Assembly (NCBI GenBank): GCA_001632435.1
Contig: KV424110.1
Coordinates: 17,423-48,794 of the forward strand
From: Calocera cornea HHB12733
Taxonomy: Eukaryota; Basidiomycota; Dacrymycetes; Dacrymycetales; Dacrymycetaceae
DNA length: 31,372 bases
Direction of reading: 5' to 3'
Shown here: one piece after another, positions 21,202 to 30,836 of the stretch
How positions within the stretch are numbered: the first letter of the stretch is position 1
Layout of the letters: the number at the start of each line of letters is the position of its first letter
The notes under the pieces: generated by a model
What the model was told of the DNA's origin: nothing
The model's database searches: none
The model's input: only the letters and a program-made list of their open reading frames with translations
Program-made: the position numbers and the translations under genes

Positions 21202-22286
21202 GATGACGCTAGAGTTGTGCCAAAAGGTTGCCTTGCCTGGCGTGGATACATTCGAGACGCACGACTTGCTGTTTATGTACCATCAGATCCCCATTCTGGG
21301 CGATTCGTCGCCGCGCTGTCCCGTGCCCCATGGTCGAGCTGCAGCAGAGGGAGGGTGAGCACGTGTATCGACCGCGAGATGCCATTAGCTGGGGGCCGGC
21401 GGTGCTCATGTACAGTGGTGTGAGGAGGACAGTCCGCCGGAATGTCCACGGGAGAGCGCGTCAAATAAGATGACCGAGCTGCATGCGGCCAACAGCTGCC
21501 TCGCGGGTCCCTGAGCATGCTGACATTCCACGTGGAGAGAGCGTTCCGATGGGGGAACGTGCGTTGCTTCTTCCGTGTTGCTATTGCTTCTCGGCGTTCC
21601 GGAATGATCTGTCCGTGGATGACTGGTCGGGCGACCGTCTGTATGCCCGGAATGTATGAATAACGCGCATGGAGGCGAGACAGCTTGCAGGGCAGCTTTC
21701 ATGGGCTGGCCCGACCAGAGGCTGTCGCGCGCGAGCTGCGTATCGGGCCTAATATCGGCCACATCAACGTAAGCCTGCGCGCATCTTAGCCGAAAACGAG
21801 CCATGCCAGTGCCGTCCATTTGCAGGACGACAAATTGCACTTGTACGGCATCTGGCCGGAGAGACAAGGCCTTCTCCGGGTTACCTCATTGCGGGCTCCA
21901 GAGTCACCACAGGACAGGTGTCAGTGGGCCGGACCGCCTGACTGTGGTGGGTTGCTTCATCTAGTAGCTCCATAGTAGTAGAGGGTGCCAACGTGCGCCA
22001 TACTGCGGCCTGGTCTTGCCCGTTTGTGACGGGACGAGTCCCTGTTGGGAGAAGACACTTGGAATGGAGCGGGCCAGTGCTACACCGAAAGCCGACTCAT
22101 CGGAGCCGGATTGTTTCCACGGCCATGACAATGGACCCTTAGTGCAGCAAGCAAAATTATCCATCCTGCACGGAGGGCTTCAACTAATTCTGCTGAGATG
22201 AGAAGTAGAGCCACATACCAGTCTCGCTCCAGAAGCGAATGAAAGTGTTATCTCATATTGCTTTGGGACGCCCAGAAATTGTCCCA
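21202..22286. other. intergenic, promoter of copy B, no gene seen
   Basis: About 1.1 kb between the copy B start and the tRNA gene. ORFs on both strands are short and compositionally unlike the neighbouring genes. I see no clear TATA box for copy B and no repeat. Confidence 0.45.
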
Positions 22287-22367
22287 GTCTCGGTGGTGTA
22301 GTTGGTTATCACGTACGCCTCACATTGGTGTCCGCGTAAGGTCCTGAGTTCGATCCTCGGCTGAGAC
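22287..22367 (+). tRNA. tRNA-Val (anticodon CAC) with an 8-nt intron
   Basis: An 81-nt cloverleaf. Acceptor arms GTCTCGG and CTGAGAC pair (one G-U). The D arm reads GTGTAGTTGGTTATCAC. The anticodon stem TACGC/GCGTA surrounds loop CTCACA-C with an 8-nt insertion TTGGTGTC after position 37, the usual place for nuclear tRNA introns. The anticodon CAC is at 22321-22323. The variable loop is AGGTC, and the T arm CTGAG-TTCGATC-CTCGG pairs fully apart from one T-G. An internal A box (TGGTGTAGTTGG) and B box (GTTCGATCC) are present. A TTTT pol III stop lies at 22375-22378. The CCA end is not encoded, as expected for a eukaryote. Confidence 0.93.
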
Positions 22368-22374
22368 AAATAAC

Positions 22375-22378
22375 TTTT
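22375..22378 (+). terminator. RNA polymerase III terminator of tRNA-Val
   Basis: TTTT run 7 nt after the tRNA 3' end; the standard pol III stop. Confidence 0.65.
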
Positions 22379-22633
22379 GCCGGGGCCCTACCGCTTGAAT
22401 TTGCCGCTTTAACCGATTTTCAGGCATAACTGCCACTAGAGTGTCCTTGGTAAGGTTCAGAGAAGCGGTCAACGAGGTTTTGGCAGGAGAGTAACGGTGA
22501 AGCCGTCGAGACTGTCGAGGAAATGTCGCGAACGGAGGCAAACTTTGAAGAAGAGCAAATAAACGATTTCATTTCTCATATATGGTACCTTTCGTGCATT
22601 ACATTAGGCTTACGATTCCTCGTCATAGGCTCT

Positions 22634-25600
22634 CTAGCTCTGATACATCTCATGTCCGTGCGGCGCATTGATGTCAAACTTGTGCGCGACGAGGTCAGTC
22701 CTCCCGCCCAGGAGCTCGGACAGGTCCTTGATCCCCTCCCACCACGTGTGCTTCGCTCGGCGCTTCTTCATGTCCGCGTGGGCGACCAGGTCCTCGACGG
22801 GGACGAACTTGATACCCGAGCCTTGGATGGTGATGACCGCGGCGGTGTCGCGCGTGCCGCGCCGCCTGTGCGGCGGGTGCTGGAGGAGGTCGTGTGCGTG
22901 CTTCTCGAGGAACTCCATGCACATCATTGTGAGCCGGACGGCGCGCGCGCGGTCGATGGGCGAGGGGATGCCGCCTTGTAGTGTGTGGCCGAGGGAGGCG
23001 GAGCGCGCGTCGAACAGGTCGCCACCTTCCTCCTTGATGATGCTGGTGATGAGCTCGGTCGAGTAGACGTCGGACGATTTCTCGTTCCTGGCCATGTGGT
23101 CAGCATCGCTTATAAGCAAGAACGAACGGACGCACCGGACGATCAGACGACCCTCGCTCTTGCCCTTCTCGTCGAGCATGAAACGCGCCTTCAAGAAGCG
23201 TACATCCGCGCGAAGCGTATCCAGGTTGATGCCCCTTTCTGGCGTGTAGACGATAACTGCTCCAGTCTGATTCCATGAGCACAGAGTCTTTCGTGCCAGA
23301 AGAGTGCACTCACCGCCAGCGCGCCCATGGCCGCAATATACCCACACTGCCCGCCCTGCGTCTCCACGACAAACACCCTGTTCCTGCTGGCCGACGCGCT
23401 CTGCCTGATCGCGTCGCACGCGTCGACAAGGGCGTTCAGGCTCGTATCGCAGCCCAAGCTAAAGTCCGTGAGCGGGACGTTGTTCGAGATGGTCGCGGGC
23501 AGGTGCACCATCGGCACGTTGAACGCCGGGTAGTCCTTGCGGGCCTTTTCCAGGATGAGCAGGGCGGAGAAGGCCTCGAAGCCGCCGATCATGAAGAGCG
23601 CGTCGAACTGGTGCTGCTGGAACTTGCTGGCCACGCCGCCCAGGTCCGTGTCCGGCAGCGTGCGGTTCGTGCCGAGCTCGGACCCGCCCCGCGCCGTCCA
23701 GTTGTCCACCTTGAGCCACGTGACATCCGCGATGTTGTCGTCCAGCAGGCCCTTGAACCCGTTGTTGATGCACACTGGCTTGTGGCCCTTGCTCAGGCAG
23801 TAGCGCACCGCCGTGCGCGTCGCTGCGTTCATCCCTCCAGCCGGGGCACCCATGCTACGTGAAAACATCAGCACCTACCCCTCTCAAGAACAGCAAACGC
23901 ACTGGAGGATGGCCACCCTGAGCCTCTTCTCCCTCGGCAGCCGATTCCCCTTCTCCAGGGTGCTCGTGAGGTTGAACGCATGGTAGAACTGCTCAAACTC
24001 CGGGTCGCGCAGGCTCATCGCCGTGGCAAAGTCGCGCGCCTCGATGGCGGCGGCGACGGCCTGCGTCTGCTTCACCGCGTCGACGAGGGGGATGCGCAGG
24101 ATCTTGTTCTCGTGGATGCCGATCATATACGACGGCTGGTCGGGCGTCGCCTCGAGCAGCGCGTTAACCGCGTCGATGCCTTGCAGCGTGGGCTGTCACG
24201 GGATGCGGGCCTCAGCACCTCCCCGCATGCGCATCGGAGCGCAGAAGCAAGCACAACTCACGAGAATACGATCCATGGCGACCGGCCGCCCGCCGCGCTG
24301 CGTATGCCCCAGCGTCGTGACCCGCGTGTCGAGCTTGAGCACCTCGGTCAGCACGTCCTTCACCTTGTCCGCCTTGATTGGGTTCAGGTCCCGGTCGTGC
24401 GCGCCCTCGGCGACGATGACGATCGTCTTGCGCTTGCCGACTTCGCGGTGCTGCGCGTGGGAGGGTTAGCGGCTGCGTCTGCGTAGCATATACGGCCAGA
24501 GCTGGAGCAGGGGCAGCAATCATCCCGCACAAGCAGAAAGGGAGAAACGCGGAAGAAGGGCGATGGGAAGAAGAATGGAAAGAGGAAGAGAAAGCGGGAA
24601 GACGCACCCTCCGGATCACCTCGCACATCTCCTCCTCCCAGGGCTGGCTCTTCGGCGGCTGCTCGGGGATGAACACATAGTCCGCGCCAGCACTCACGCC
24701 GGCCATGAGCGCGAGCCACCCACAGTGCCGTCCCATGACCTCGACGACGAAGGCGCGCGAATGGGAGGCAGCAGTGCTGTTGATGTTGTCGATCGCTTCG
24801 CAGATCCGGTGCAGGGCCGTGGGCGCACCGATCGTCATGTCCGTCAGGGCCATGTCGTTGTCGATCGAGCCGACGAGGCCGGAGATCTTCAGGTGCGCGT
24901 AGGTGGTTGCTTGATCCTGGGTGATCTGGTCTGCTCGCACCCAATTGGAAGTCCTATCAACACGGGTCATCGGGAAGAAGAGAAGGAAGGGGAACGCACT
25001 ACTGGATAGAAGCTGCTTCACGAGGTCGGGCCACTCGGCGCGCAGCCTGTCCGCGCCCGTCAGCGAGCCGTCACCCCCACACACGACGAGCCCGTCGATG
25101 CCCTCCTTTATCAGGTTGTGCGCTGCGGCAAGCCTGCCCTCGGGCGTCCGGAACGCTGCCGAGCGGGCGGAGCCGATGAAGGTGCCTCCCTACGTATTCC
25201 CAGTATGAGCCCCCCTGCGCTCCAGAAGTAGCGAGGAGAAGGGAGAAGGGCAGCGCACCTCGCCCATCCACCCCCTGACGTCGTCCCACCCCACGCGAAC
25301 AATATGCCTTCCCTTGAGCGTCCCGGACTCCTGCTCGTCCTCCTCCGCGTCGCCCGCACCCTCTCGCAGCGCCGGGCCGTCGCCAAAGCTGAGGTTCTTG
25401 AGGAGCGAGTCGTCGCCGAAGTGCGCCAGCCGCTCGGCGGGCAGGTTCCGGTGCACTTTCCGGTGTGGGCGCGGGGGGGCCGTGTTGCCCCGCACGAGCC
25501 CTTCGTACCCCTCGCGGATGACGTAGACTTCGCACCCCCTGCGACACCAGGCATATATACAATCAGCACCCGCTCCCCGCGGTGATAGGACAGGGCGAAG

Positions 25601-25763
25601 AGACGCACTTTGTGATACCAGCCTTGACGACGGCCCTGACGGCGGGGTTCATGCCTGCGCTGTCGCCGCCGGACGTGAGGACGGCGATGCGCATCCTGCG
25701 GTGTGGGACTGGGGAGCCTGGGAGGTGGATGTGTGCCTGGGCAGCTTCGGCTGGGAGGGCCAT
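22634..25763 (-). CDS. PFK1: ATP-dependent 6-phosphofructokinase (fungal duplicated type)
   Basis: Nine exons on the minus strand: 25763-25609, 25538-25259, 25189-25000, 24930-24608, 24450-24262, 24192-23903, 23854-23314, 23266-23136, 23087-22634; 850 residues. It makes fructose 1,6-bisphosphate in glycolysis. The N-terminal half is catalytic: [11 protein letters not shown] (29-39), CGGDGSLTG (182-190), VGSIDND (228-234, likely base D232), EVMGRHCGW and [10 protein letters not shown]. The C-terminal half is the duplicated, regulatory copy: [10 protein letters not shown] (478-487), MIGGFEAF, and ATISNN (596-601) where the catalytic Asp pair is replaced by Asn. This is the normal eukaryotic duplicated layout. 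The N-terminus lacks the long glyoxalase-like extension of yeast Pfk1/2. Introns 1, 2, 3 and 5 are 69-70 nt and intron 4 is 157 nt, whereas introns 6-8 are 47-48 nt. The acceptor of intron 3 was chosen (24931) to keep frame and homology. Confidence 0.95.
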
Positions 25764-26150
25764 GCGGTGGGCGTCAGAGTAGGGTGACCAGGGGTTAGTT
25801 CGAGTGGCGGAGACGGAGTGGGGTGGAGTGGAGTGGCCGGCGTTGATATGCGGCCGGGAGGGTTGATGGCTGATGGCGGATGGCTGTATGCGGCCGTGCA
25901 CGTTCGCGGGCTGAGTGATGCACGCCTCGCGGGATCGGTACCGGCCAAGGGAGCGTCTTCCCGAGCGGACGGGGAAGAGGGAAGAGGGAAGAGGGAAGAG
26001 GGAGGAAGAGTCGGGCGACGTCTTTACTAGCGTGCGCGCCTGGGCTGGGCCACCCGGTGGATAGACCCTTCCTCCTCCTCTCCTCCTCCTCCTCCGTGCT
26101 GACGAGTGGCGGTGCCGCACTAACGTCATCAGTACACCCGCGTATTGGGG
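25764..26150. other. promoter/leader of phosphofructokinase gene
   Basis: Upstream side of the minus-strand enzyme gene. On the gene's own strand it contains CCTCTTC repeats (25974-26001) and a GGAGGAGGA purine stretch (rc of 26069-26097). No clear TATA box was found. Confidence 0.45.
25974..26001. repeat. GAAGAGG heptamer tandem repeat
   Basis: Four consecutive GAAGAGG units, reading CCTCTTC on the phosphofructokinase strand, about 210-240 nt upstream of its start codon. Confidence 0.85.
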
Positions 26151-26153
26151 CAA

Positions 26154-26257
26154 GCCCTATGGGCTATGGGTGGCAGTGTTCATAGGCCCCTCATAATTTA
26201 ACTCCGTTTGCCCCCGCTTGCTTCCGTCTCTACCCGAGCCGGTCCAGGCCCATAGCC
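26154..26257. repeat. cluster of inverted CCTATGGG/CCCATAG motifs, possible transposon subterminal repeats
   Basis: GCCCTATGGGC (26154-26164) is a near-palindrome. GGCTATGGG (26162-26170) has a perfect inverted copy, CCCATAGCC, at 26249-26257, and CATAGGCCCC lies between at 26181-26190. The cluster sits where the phosphofructokinase promoter gives way to the transposon-like region. It could be one end of a mobile element; no partner was found before the window ends. Confidence 0.4.
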
Positions 26258-26413
26258 GGTCACTTCACACTGCAAAGGCACTGAGTCAGGGTCCATTGTT
26301 AAAATTAACTGTAAGACTAACAACGCCGTGCTGGCTACTCTCAGTTGCTAGCCACTAGGCCAGTCCTACAGTCTCCCCTACTCAAGCTACACTACTCTGG
26401 CCACCTCCATAGA

Positions 26414-26428
26414 CCCCCCCCCCCCCCC

Positions 26429-26460
<32 letters not shown>

Positions 26461-26477
26461 AGCCCCCCCCCCCCCCC
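26414..26477. repeat. 64-nt poly-C tract
   Basis: Almost pure C from 26414 to 26477, broken only by A at 26429 and AG at 26461-26462. It ends 36 nt before the ATG of the CxC5/CxC6 gene, so it lies in its promoter or leader. Such tracts are prone to length errors in sequencing and assembly. Confidence 0.9.
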
Positions 26478-26513
26478 TAGATCCCTCTCCACCTCTTAGG
26501 ATCACTTTCCACT

Positions 26514-28786
26514 ATGCTCCTCATCGAGCTTGTCGAACAACTTTGGCGTCGCCGCACGGAGCTGGCCAACATCACTGTTGACCAAGCTTCCCAGTTCTTC
26601 AGTCTCACCCGGCGCCTGCAAAATCGCATTGCATGGCAACAGATCACGCATACTGGCGCTGCCGACACCCCCCCCGCGGAGTTACCCCACTCCATCACTG
26701 CTTTCCTTGCCGACGGCCTACAGGCTACTGTCCAGCAGATTCACTCTCTCTGGACAGCCCTGTCGCCCGCGGCTTGGGCCCCTAGCAAGGATCCCACCCG
26801 GCTCACGTTCCCCGCGCTGGATGCTGTCGACGTTCTTGCCCAAAAGGCTCAAGACTTTGACCTTGGTAACACATCATCTCATTCACCTCCCCATCTATAC
26901 TCACGCTCTATCAGGGTTTGAGCACTTCTATCCCCCCACCCGCGTCTGTATTCGCGACGACTGTCCCCACTACCTCCAGCACCACACACGAGCAAGACTC
27001 ACCTTTCGAAACCAGCACTACGCTGGTCTCTACACCCTCGGCCACGGCGCCGTCCCCGTCATCCTCCACTCCCTCCGATGCCGGGCCTGCTCTGCCACGT
27101 ACCACCTCAACTACTTCCGGGCGAACGACTCTCTTGGCGACCAAGCTCGTATCTACTATGGTGGTCAGCCCCACGTCAACCAAGCCGAGAAGCACATGGT
27201 CTTCGAAGACCGCCTCTGTCACCTGTTCCGCTCCCAAACTGTCCACGCCCAGTACGTCCCTCACGCTCTCCCCTGCCCGCACCACCCTCCCGGCCGTGAC
27301 GCATGACACCCGAAGATCTTCTACTCACCTTACTCTCCTCACCAGTGCATCAGCCTCTGCAATTGCAGAGATCTTTAATGCCAGCATGGCCTCGCCTCCC
27401 GCCCCATCTCTCGGCGCCTTCCAGCCAGCCCCCCTGCGCGGCGAGTCGATCGCCGACTTGTTCGATCTCTACTCCCTGCTGCTCCATCACAGCAAGCAGG
27501 GCACCAACCTCCGGCTGCCCGAGACGGCCCTCAACCAAGCTGATCGCCTCAGGGACGCCATGCAACAGCGCAACATCTTCATGTCGCAAAACGGACAGCC
27601 CCAATGGGCTCACACGTGCAGCGAGTGCACCAAGGTCATCGAGCGCAACGGCAAGCCACGTAAGTGCAGCAATTGATTTCATTTTCGGCCCTCATCTTCC
27701 TGCCAGACGTCCTCACCTGCGCGGTCACGGACGGTCTTGCGATAGGCCGGCCGTGCTGTCGTGTTCACAACTGCGCACTCCCCCTCCCCACCCCCAAGGC
27801 ACGCTACTGCCTCACCCACGCGCACCTCGACGCAATCTGCATTGTCCAAGGCTGCGGCGCACCTGCTCGATCAGGTATGCAGACGTGCGAGGAACCTGCT
27901 CATGTGGCTCGGGAGGATGCGTACCGGTCATCTGGCCAGTCCTTCGGCATTCTCAACCAGCGGCGGCGGCAGGCTTATCTTCGAGCGCGCATTGCTCCTG
28001 GTCAGGTGGGCGAGCTCCTGAGCGGCGACGAGTGGAGCGAGTCGGAGGACGACGGCCTTAGCGAGCTGGAGGAGGTCCAGGCTGCTGGTGTCGACCTCAG
28101 GACACAAGAGACCACCCAACCGACGAGTAAGAAGCGGCGTCGGGACGTACCCCATCCCCTGCCCCCTGGAAAGAAGGTCCGCGCCCAGTTTGGCCGGCAC
28201 CGGACGCACAACGAACAGTTTGTTGTGCGTCCCTGCGGCGTTATCGTGGGCCGGGGCACATTCTACGGTGCAGAGTCCGTATCCTCTGTCGCGGTACGTG
28301 TAGACTGCCGTCAGCCGTTGTTCTGGCTGATCGACCATGCAGAAGTTCCTCAAGTCGATATTCCCCATGATTCGCTCCATGCCGCAGGTTCTGTTCTTCG
28401 ACAACAGCTGCTCCCTTCGTCGTTGGCTTCAAGACCGCCCCGAAGCCGCCCATTTCAAGAACACTGCCCTCGTCGTCGATGTCTTCCATTACAAGTCGAA
28501 GCACAGCCAAGAAGACGTCTTCTGCAGTACGCACTGCAACCCCGCGGCGTATCCCGATTTGTACGATGTCGATAACAAGCGGTGGACGTTCAACTCGTCA
28601 GCCTGCGAACAGGCCAACGCCTGGCTGAGGAAGTACCAAGGGCAACTTCGCGAAATGAGTGCCATTCGGTTCGAATTCTTCTTGGACGAGGTGATTATGG
28701 CCAAAAACGAGGCGACAGTGGAGGACTTGAGGCGCCGGGGACATGAGCCCCACCTACGGCCCGCTAGTTCGTTTCGAGACAATTAG
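26514..28786 (+). CDS. KDZ-transposon-associated CxC5/CxC6 protein with RNase-H-like C-terminus
   Basis: Five exons: 26514-26865, 26915-27251, 27346-27659, 27707-28293 and 28343-28786; 677 residues, frame intact. A CxC5-like cluster (about 125-185) has C129, C134, C173, C176 and the block LYTLGHGAVPVILHSLRCRA. A CxC6-like cluster (about 319-400) has C321/C324, then DGLAIGRPCCRVHNC and CLTHAHLD. An acidic linker and a basic patch KKRRRD (476-481, possible nuclear signal) follow. The C-terminal part has CGVIVGRGTFYGAES, LFFDNSC (547-553), VDVFHYKSKH (575-584), FNSSACEQANAW (613-624) and FFLDEVI (642-648), which I recognise from mushroom proteins annotated as cysteine clusters associated with KDZ (Kyakuja-Dileera-Zisupton) transposases. 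D550, D576 and E619 could be acidic site residues (inference). It is probably part of a DNA transposon, or derived from one. Confidence 0.82.
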
Positions 28787-28859
28787 GCATTAGAGCTTGT
28801 ACACATAAGTCGGGTATTACAATGAAAATACAGGAGGGGTATCCTCCTTGCTGGGCAGC

Positions 28860-30836
28860 TCATTTGTGCCGCAGCTCCTCTCCCTCCGCCTCGTCAGTCC
28901 TCTGCAGCAACCCCTCTTGCCTCTTCCGTTCCTTCATCGCCTTCCACTCCTTCCACGAGTACTTCTTGGCCCCCTTCTGTGGCTCCGTCGACGGCTTGGC
29001 TTCTAGCTCGCTACGCTGCTCTGACGGCGCTGGCTGAGGCAAGGCGGGTGCGGGTGCGGGTGCCGATGCGGGTGCGGGTGTGGGTGCGGGTGCCGATGCG
29101 GGTGCGGGTGTGGGTGCGGGTGCCGATGCGGGTGTGGGTGCGGGTGCCGATGCGGGTGCCAATGTCGGTGTGGAGGCGGCGGCGGGCGGTCCTGGCGCCG
29201 GGGTAACACCACCCACAGAGTCGACTGCCATGCTTGCTGTCTCCTCCGCAAGCTTATCCCACATAGCCGCTTCCGCAGCTCTCTGGGCCTCCTCCTTCCT
29301 CGCCTTCTCCTCCGCCGCCCACGCCTGCTGCCTCGCCTTCTCTTCTGCAGCCCTCGCCTTCTCCTCCGCCTTCTCCCTCTCCCTCCGCCGATGAGGCATC
29401 TCCGGGACCGGTCCAGCGTCTTCCCCAGCGGCTGACTTTAGCGCATGATCTCGCAGTTCCAGAGGGATCTGGTCTGCAAAGAGCGGGTCTGATAGCCTGT
29501 GAGGCATGGCTTTGGCGTTCAGAGCTTCACGCGACCTCAACAGCGATTGGGATGTGGTGCCGTCCCCGATACGCATGGGTATCGGCACGACTTCCGCTCC
29601 AGGCATGTATCCAGGGTAGTCATACACGCCAGCCTCCGGCACACTTTGCCGTTCGCCATGCCACGACGCTAGGTAGGGTGCAGCTGCCCCATCTCCAAGC
29701 GCGACGACGGTTTGGCGCACGGAAGGACGGATCCGAGCGACAGTCTCCCAAGCTTTCCCCTGACCTTCTGGCTTGATCGCAACCGCAGCGGTCATGTCGT
29801 CCGCCGTCATCCGGTCCCCATGTTCGCTCCAAGCCACTTGGTTGGCCTTCCTGTGGTGCGGGTGTTGGCGAGTGTTGTTCTTCAGCTGGTTCATCCTTAG
29901 CGCGTCGCGGCGGCGAAGGGTGTCCTTCTTCACGCGGAACGCCTTCCGGATCTGCGGGGTCGGCGCATTGGCGATCAAGTACTCAAGCTTGCACTTAACC
30001 CACTCATCCGTGTCGCAGACGGGGTACTTTGCGTTGGGCGACTCGCGCAGCAGAGGGATCATGTCTGCGTACAACTTCTCCCTTTCCCGTTCAGGCACAG
30101 TCTCGCTCAATACACCAACGTAGTTACCGGTCCAGGGCCGATTCTCCAGAGTCCAGGGGTATTGGCGCAGGTAGGCCGCGTCGATGTAGTTCAGCATGCC
30201 CAGTAGATCGCGGCATTTGCACTGTGTGACCAGCCAGATCTGCTCAGCCTCCTTGAAGATGACCGGGACCCGGAAGATATTCCAGTCGATCCGCGCGGCC
30301 CACCGTTCATTGAGGTTCGCATACTGGGCCTTCACTCGATGATCCGGGACAGCTGCGAGACGAGCGCGTGCGTTGCTCAAGACCCAGCGATGGAACGACC
30401 GCAGATGCGCCACGTAACAAGGGTGTACGATCCCGGGGGCGTCTGCCTCAGTCGATTCGGGCGAAAAGGCTTCCGGCACCAAGAGCACCCACAGCACTTT
30501 GGCGCTTAGCGGATCGGCGGGGGGACCTTCGCAATAACCGCGGTGTGGGAACGACCCATTCCACTCTTGTGCATATACGGTCCAGTCGTTTGGCCCTCGG
30601 CAGCGAAGTTCTCTTTCGTGGCAAGCCTCGTCCCATCGCACGTCATGGAGGTCCGAGCTGTATCCGAGTATTGCCCGGCGATGAGCAGTCAACAGGTCGA
30701 AGGCGGCAGCCTGTTGCGCCTTTGTGAGCGGGAGTACGTCGAACCGGACCAACGGTATCTGCTCCACGGACAGGACAGACAGCATAGACCTGTCTCTGCG
30801 CGCGCAAGCTAGACTGGGCTCCAGCGCAGACAGCAT
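28860..30836 (-). CDS. large protein of unknown function, convergent partner of the KDZ-like gene
   Basis: Single uninterrupted ORF of 658 codons from the ATG at 30836; a later in-frame ATG lies at 30785, and further 5' exons are possible. The first about 350 residues look globular with many Trp, Tyr and Cys (for example QCKCRDLLGMLNYIDAAYL, RPWTGNYVGVL, CDTDEWVKCKLEYLI), followed by a basic stretch with NTRQHPHHRKANQ. Next comes an Ala/Glu/Lys/Arg coiled coil at about 480-523, then a Pro/Ala/Thr repeat at about 555-598 encoded by a 30-bp minisatellite, and a charged tail (KKYSWKEWKAMKERKRQ). I do not recognise the family. Its stop is only 73 nt from the stop of the KDZ-like gene, which suggests both belong to one unit. 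No catalytic motif was seen. Confidence 0.72.
   Translation of the reverse strand: MLSALEPSLACARRDRSMLSVLSVEQIPLVRFDVLPLTKAQQAAAFDLLTAHRRAILGYSSDLHDVRWDEACHERELRCRGPNDWTVYAQEWNGSFPHRGYCEGPPADPLSAKVLWVLLVPEAFSPESTEADAPGIVHPCYVAHLRSFHRWVLSNARARLAAVPDHRVKAQYANLNERWAARIDWNIFRVPVIFKEAEQIWLVTQCKCRDLLGMLNYIDAAYLRQYPWTLENRPWTGNYVGVLSETVPEREREKLYADMIPLLRESPNAKYPVCDTDEWVKCKLEYLIANAPTPQIRKAFRVKKDTLRRRDALRMNQLKNNTRQHPHHRKANQVAWSEHGDRMTADDMTAAVAIKPEGQGKAWETVARIRPSVRQTVVALGDGAAAPYLASWHGERQSVPEAGVYDYPGYMPGAEVVPIPMRIGDGTTSQSLLRSREALNAKAMPHRLSDPLFADQIPLELRDHALKSAAGEDAGPVPEMPHRRREREKAEEKARAAEEKARQQAWAAEEKARKEEAQRAAEAAMWDKLAEETASMAVDSVGGVTPAPGPPAAASTPTLAPASAPAPTPASAPAPTPAPASAPAPTPAPASAPAPAPALPQPAPSEQRSELEAKPSTEPQKGAKKYSWKEWKAMKERKRQEGLLQRTDEAEGEELRHK
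29063..29168. repeat. coding minisatellite, 30-bp unit
   Basis: Units starting with CCGATGCGGGTG begin at 29063, 29093, 29123 and 29147. The first two are 30 bp and identical in period, the third is 24 bp, the fourth is partial. On the minus strand it encodes the Pro/Ala/Thr repeat of the 658-residue protein. Lengths are multiples of three, so copy-number change keeps frame. Confidence 0.88.

Noticed and set aside
19931..21358. 475-codon open frame on the plus strand opposite secreted protein copy B
   Set aside because: It starts at TTG, mirrors the third-position GC bias of the minus-strand gene, and crosses that gene's intron and promoter. Antisense shadow.
23275..23862. 195-codon plus-strand ORF opposite phosphofructokinase exon 7
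   Set aside because: Exact antisense of conserved enzyme sequence; composition (Arg/Ala/Val/His) is typical of a shadow frame.
9581..25763. Idea that trehalase, Atg22-like and phosphofructokinase form a metabolic gene cluster
   Set aside because: Genes are on both strands, separated by unrelated genes, and are housekeeping functions; proximity alone is not evidence of a cluster.
26918..27676. 252-codon ORF in a second frame through CxC5/CxC6 exons 2-3
   Set aside because: Its first part is an out-of-frame Ser/Thr shadow. Only the segment from 27346 is real, and it is used as exon 3 of the spliced gene.
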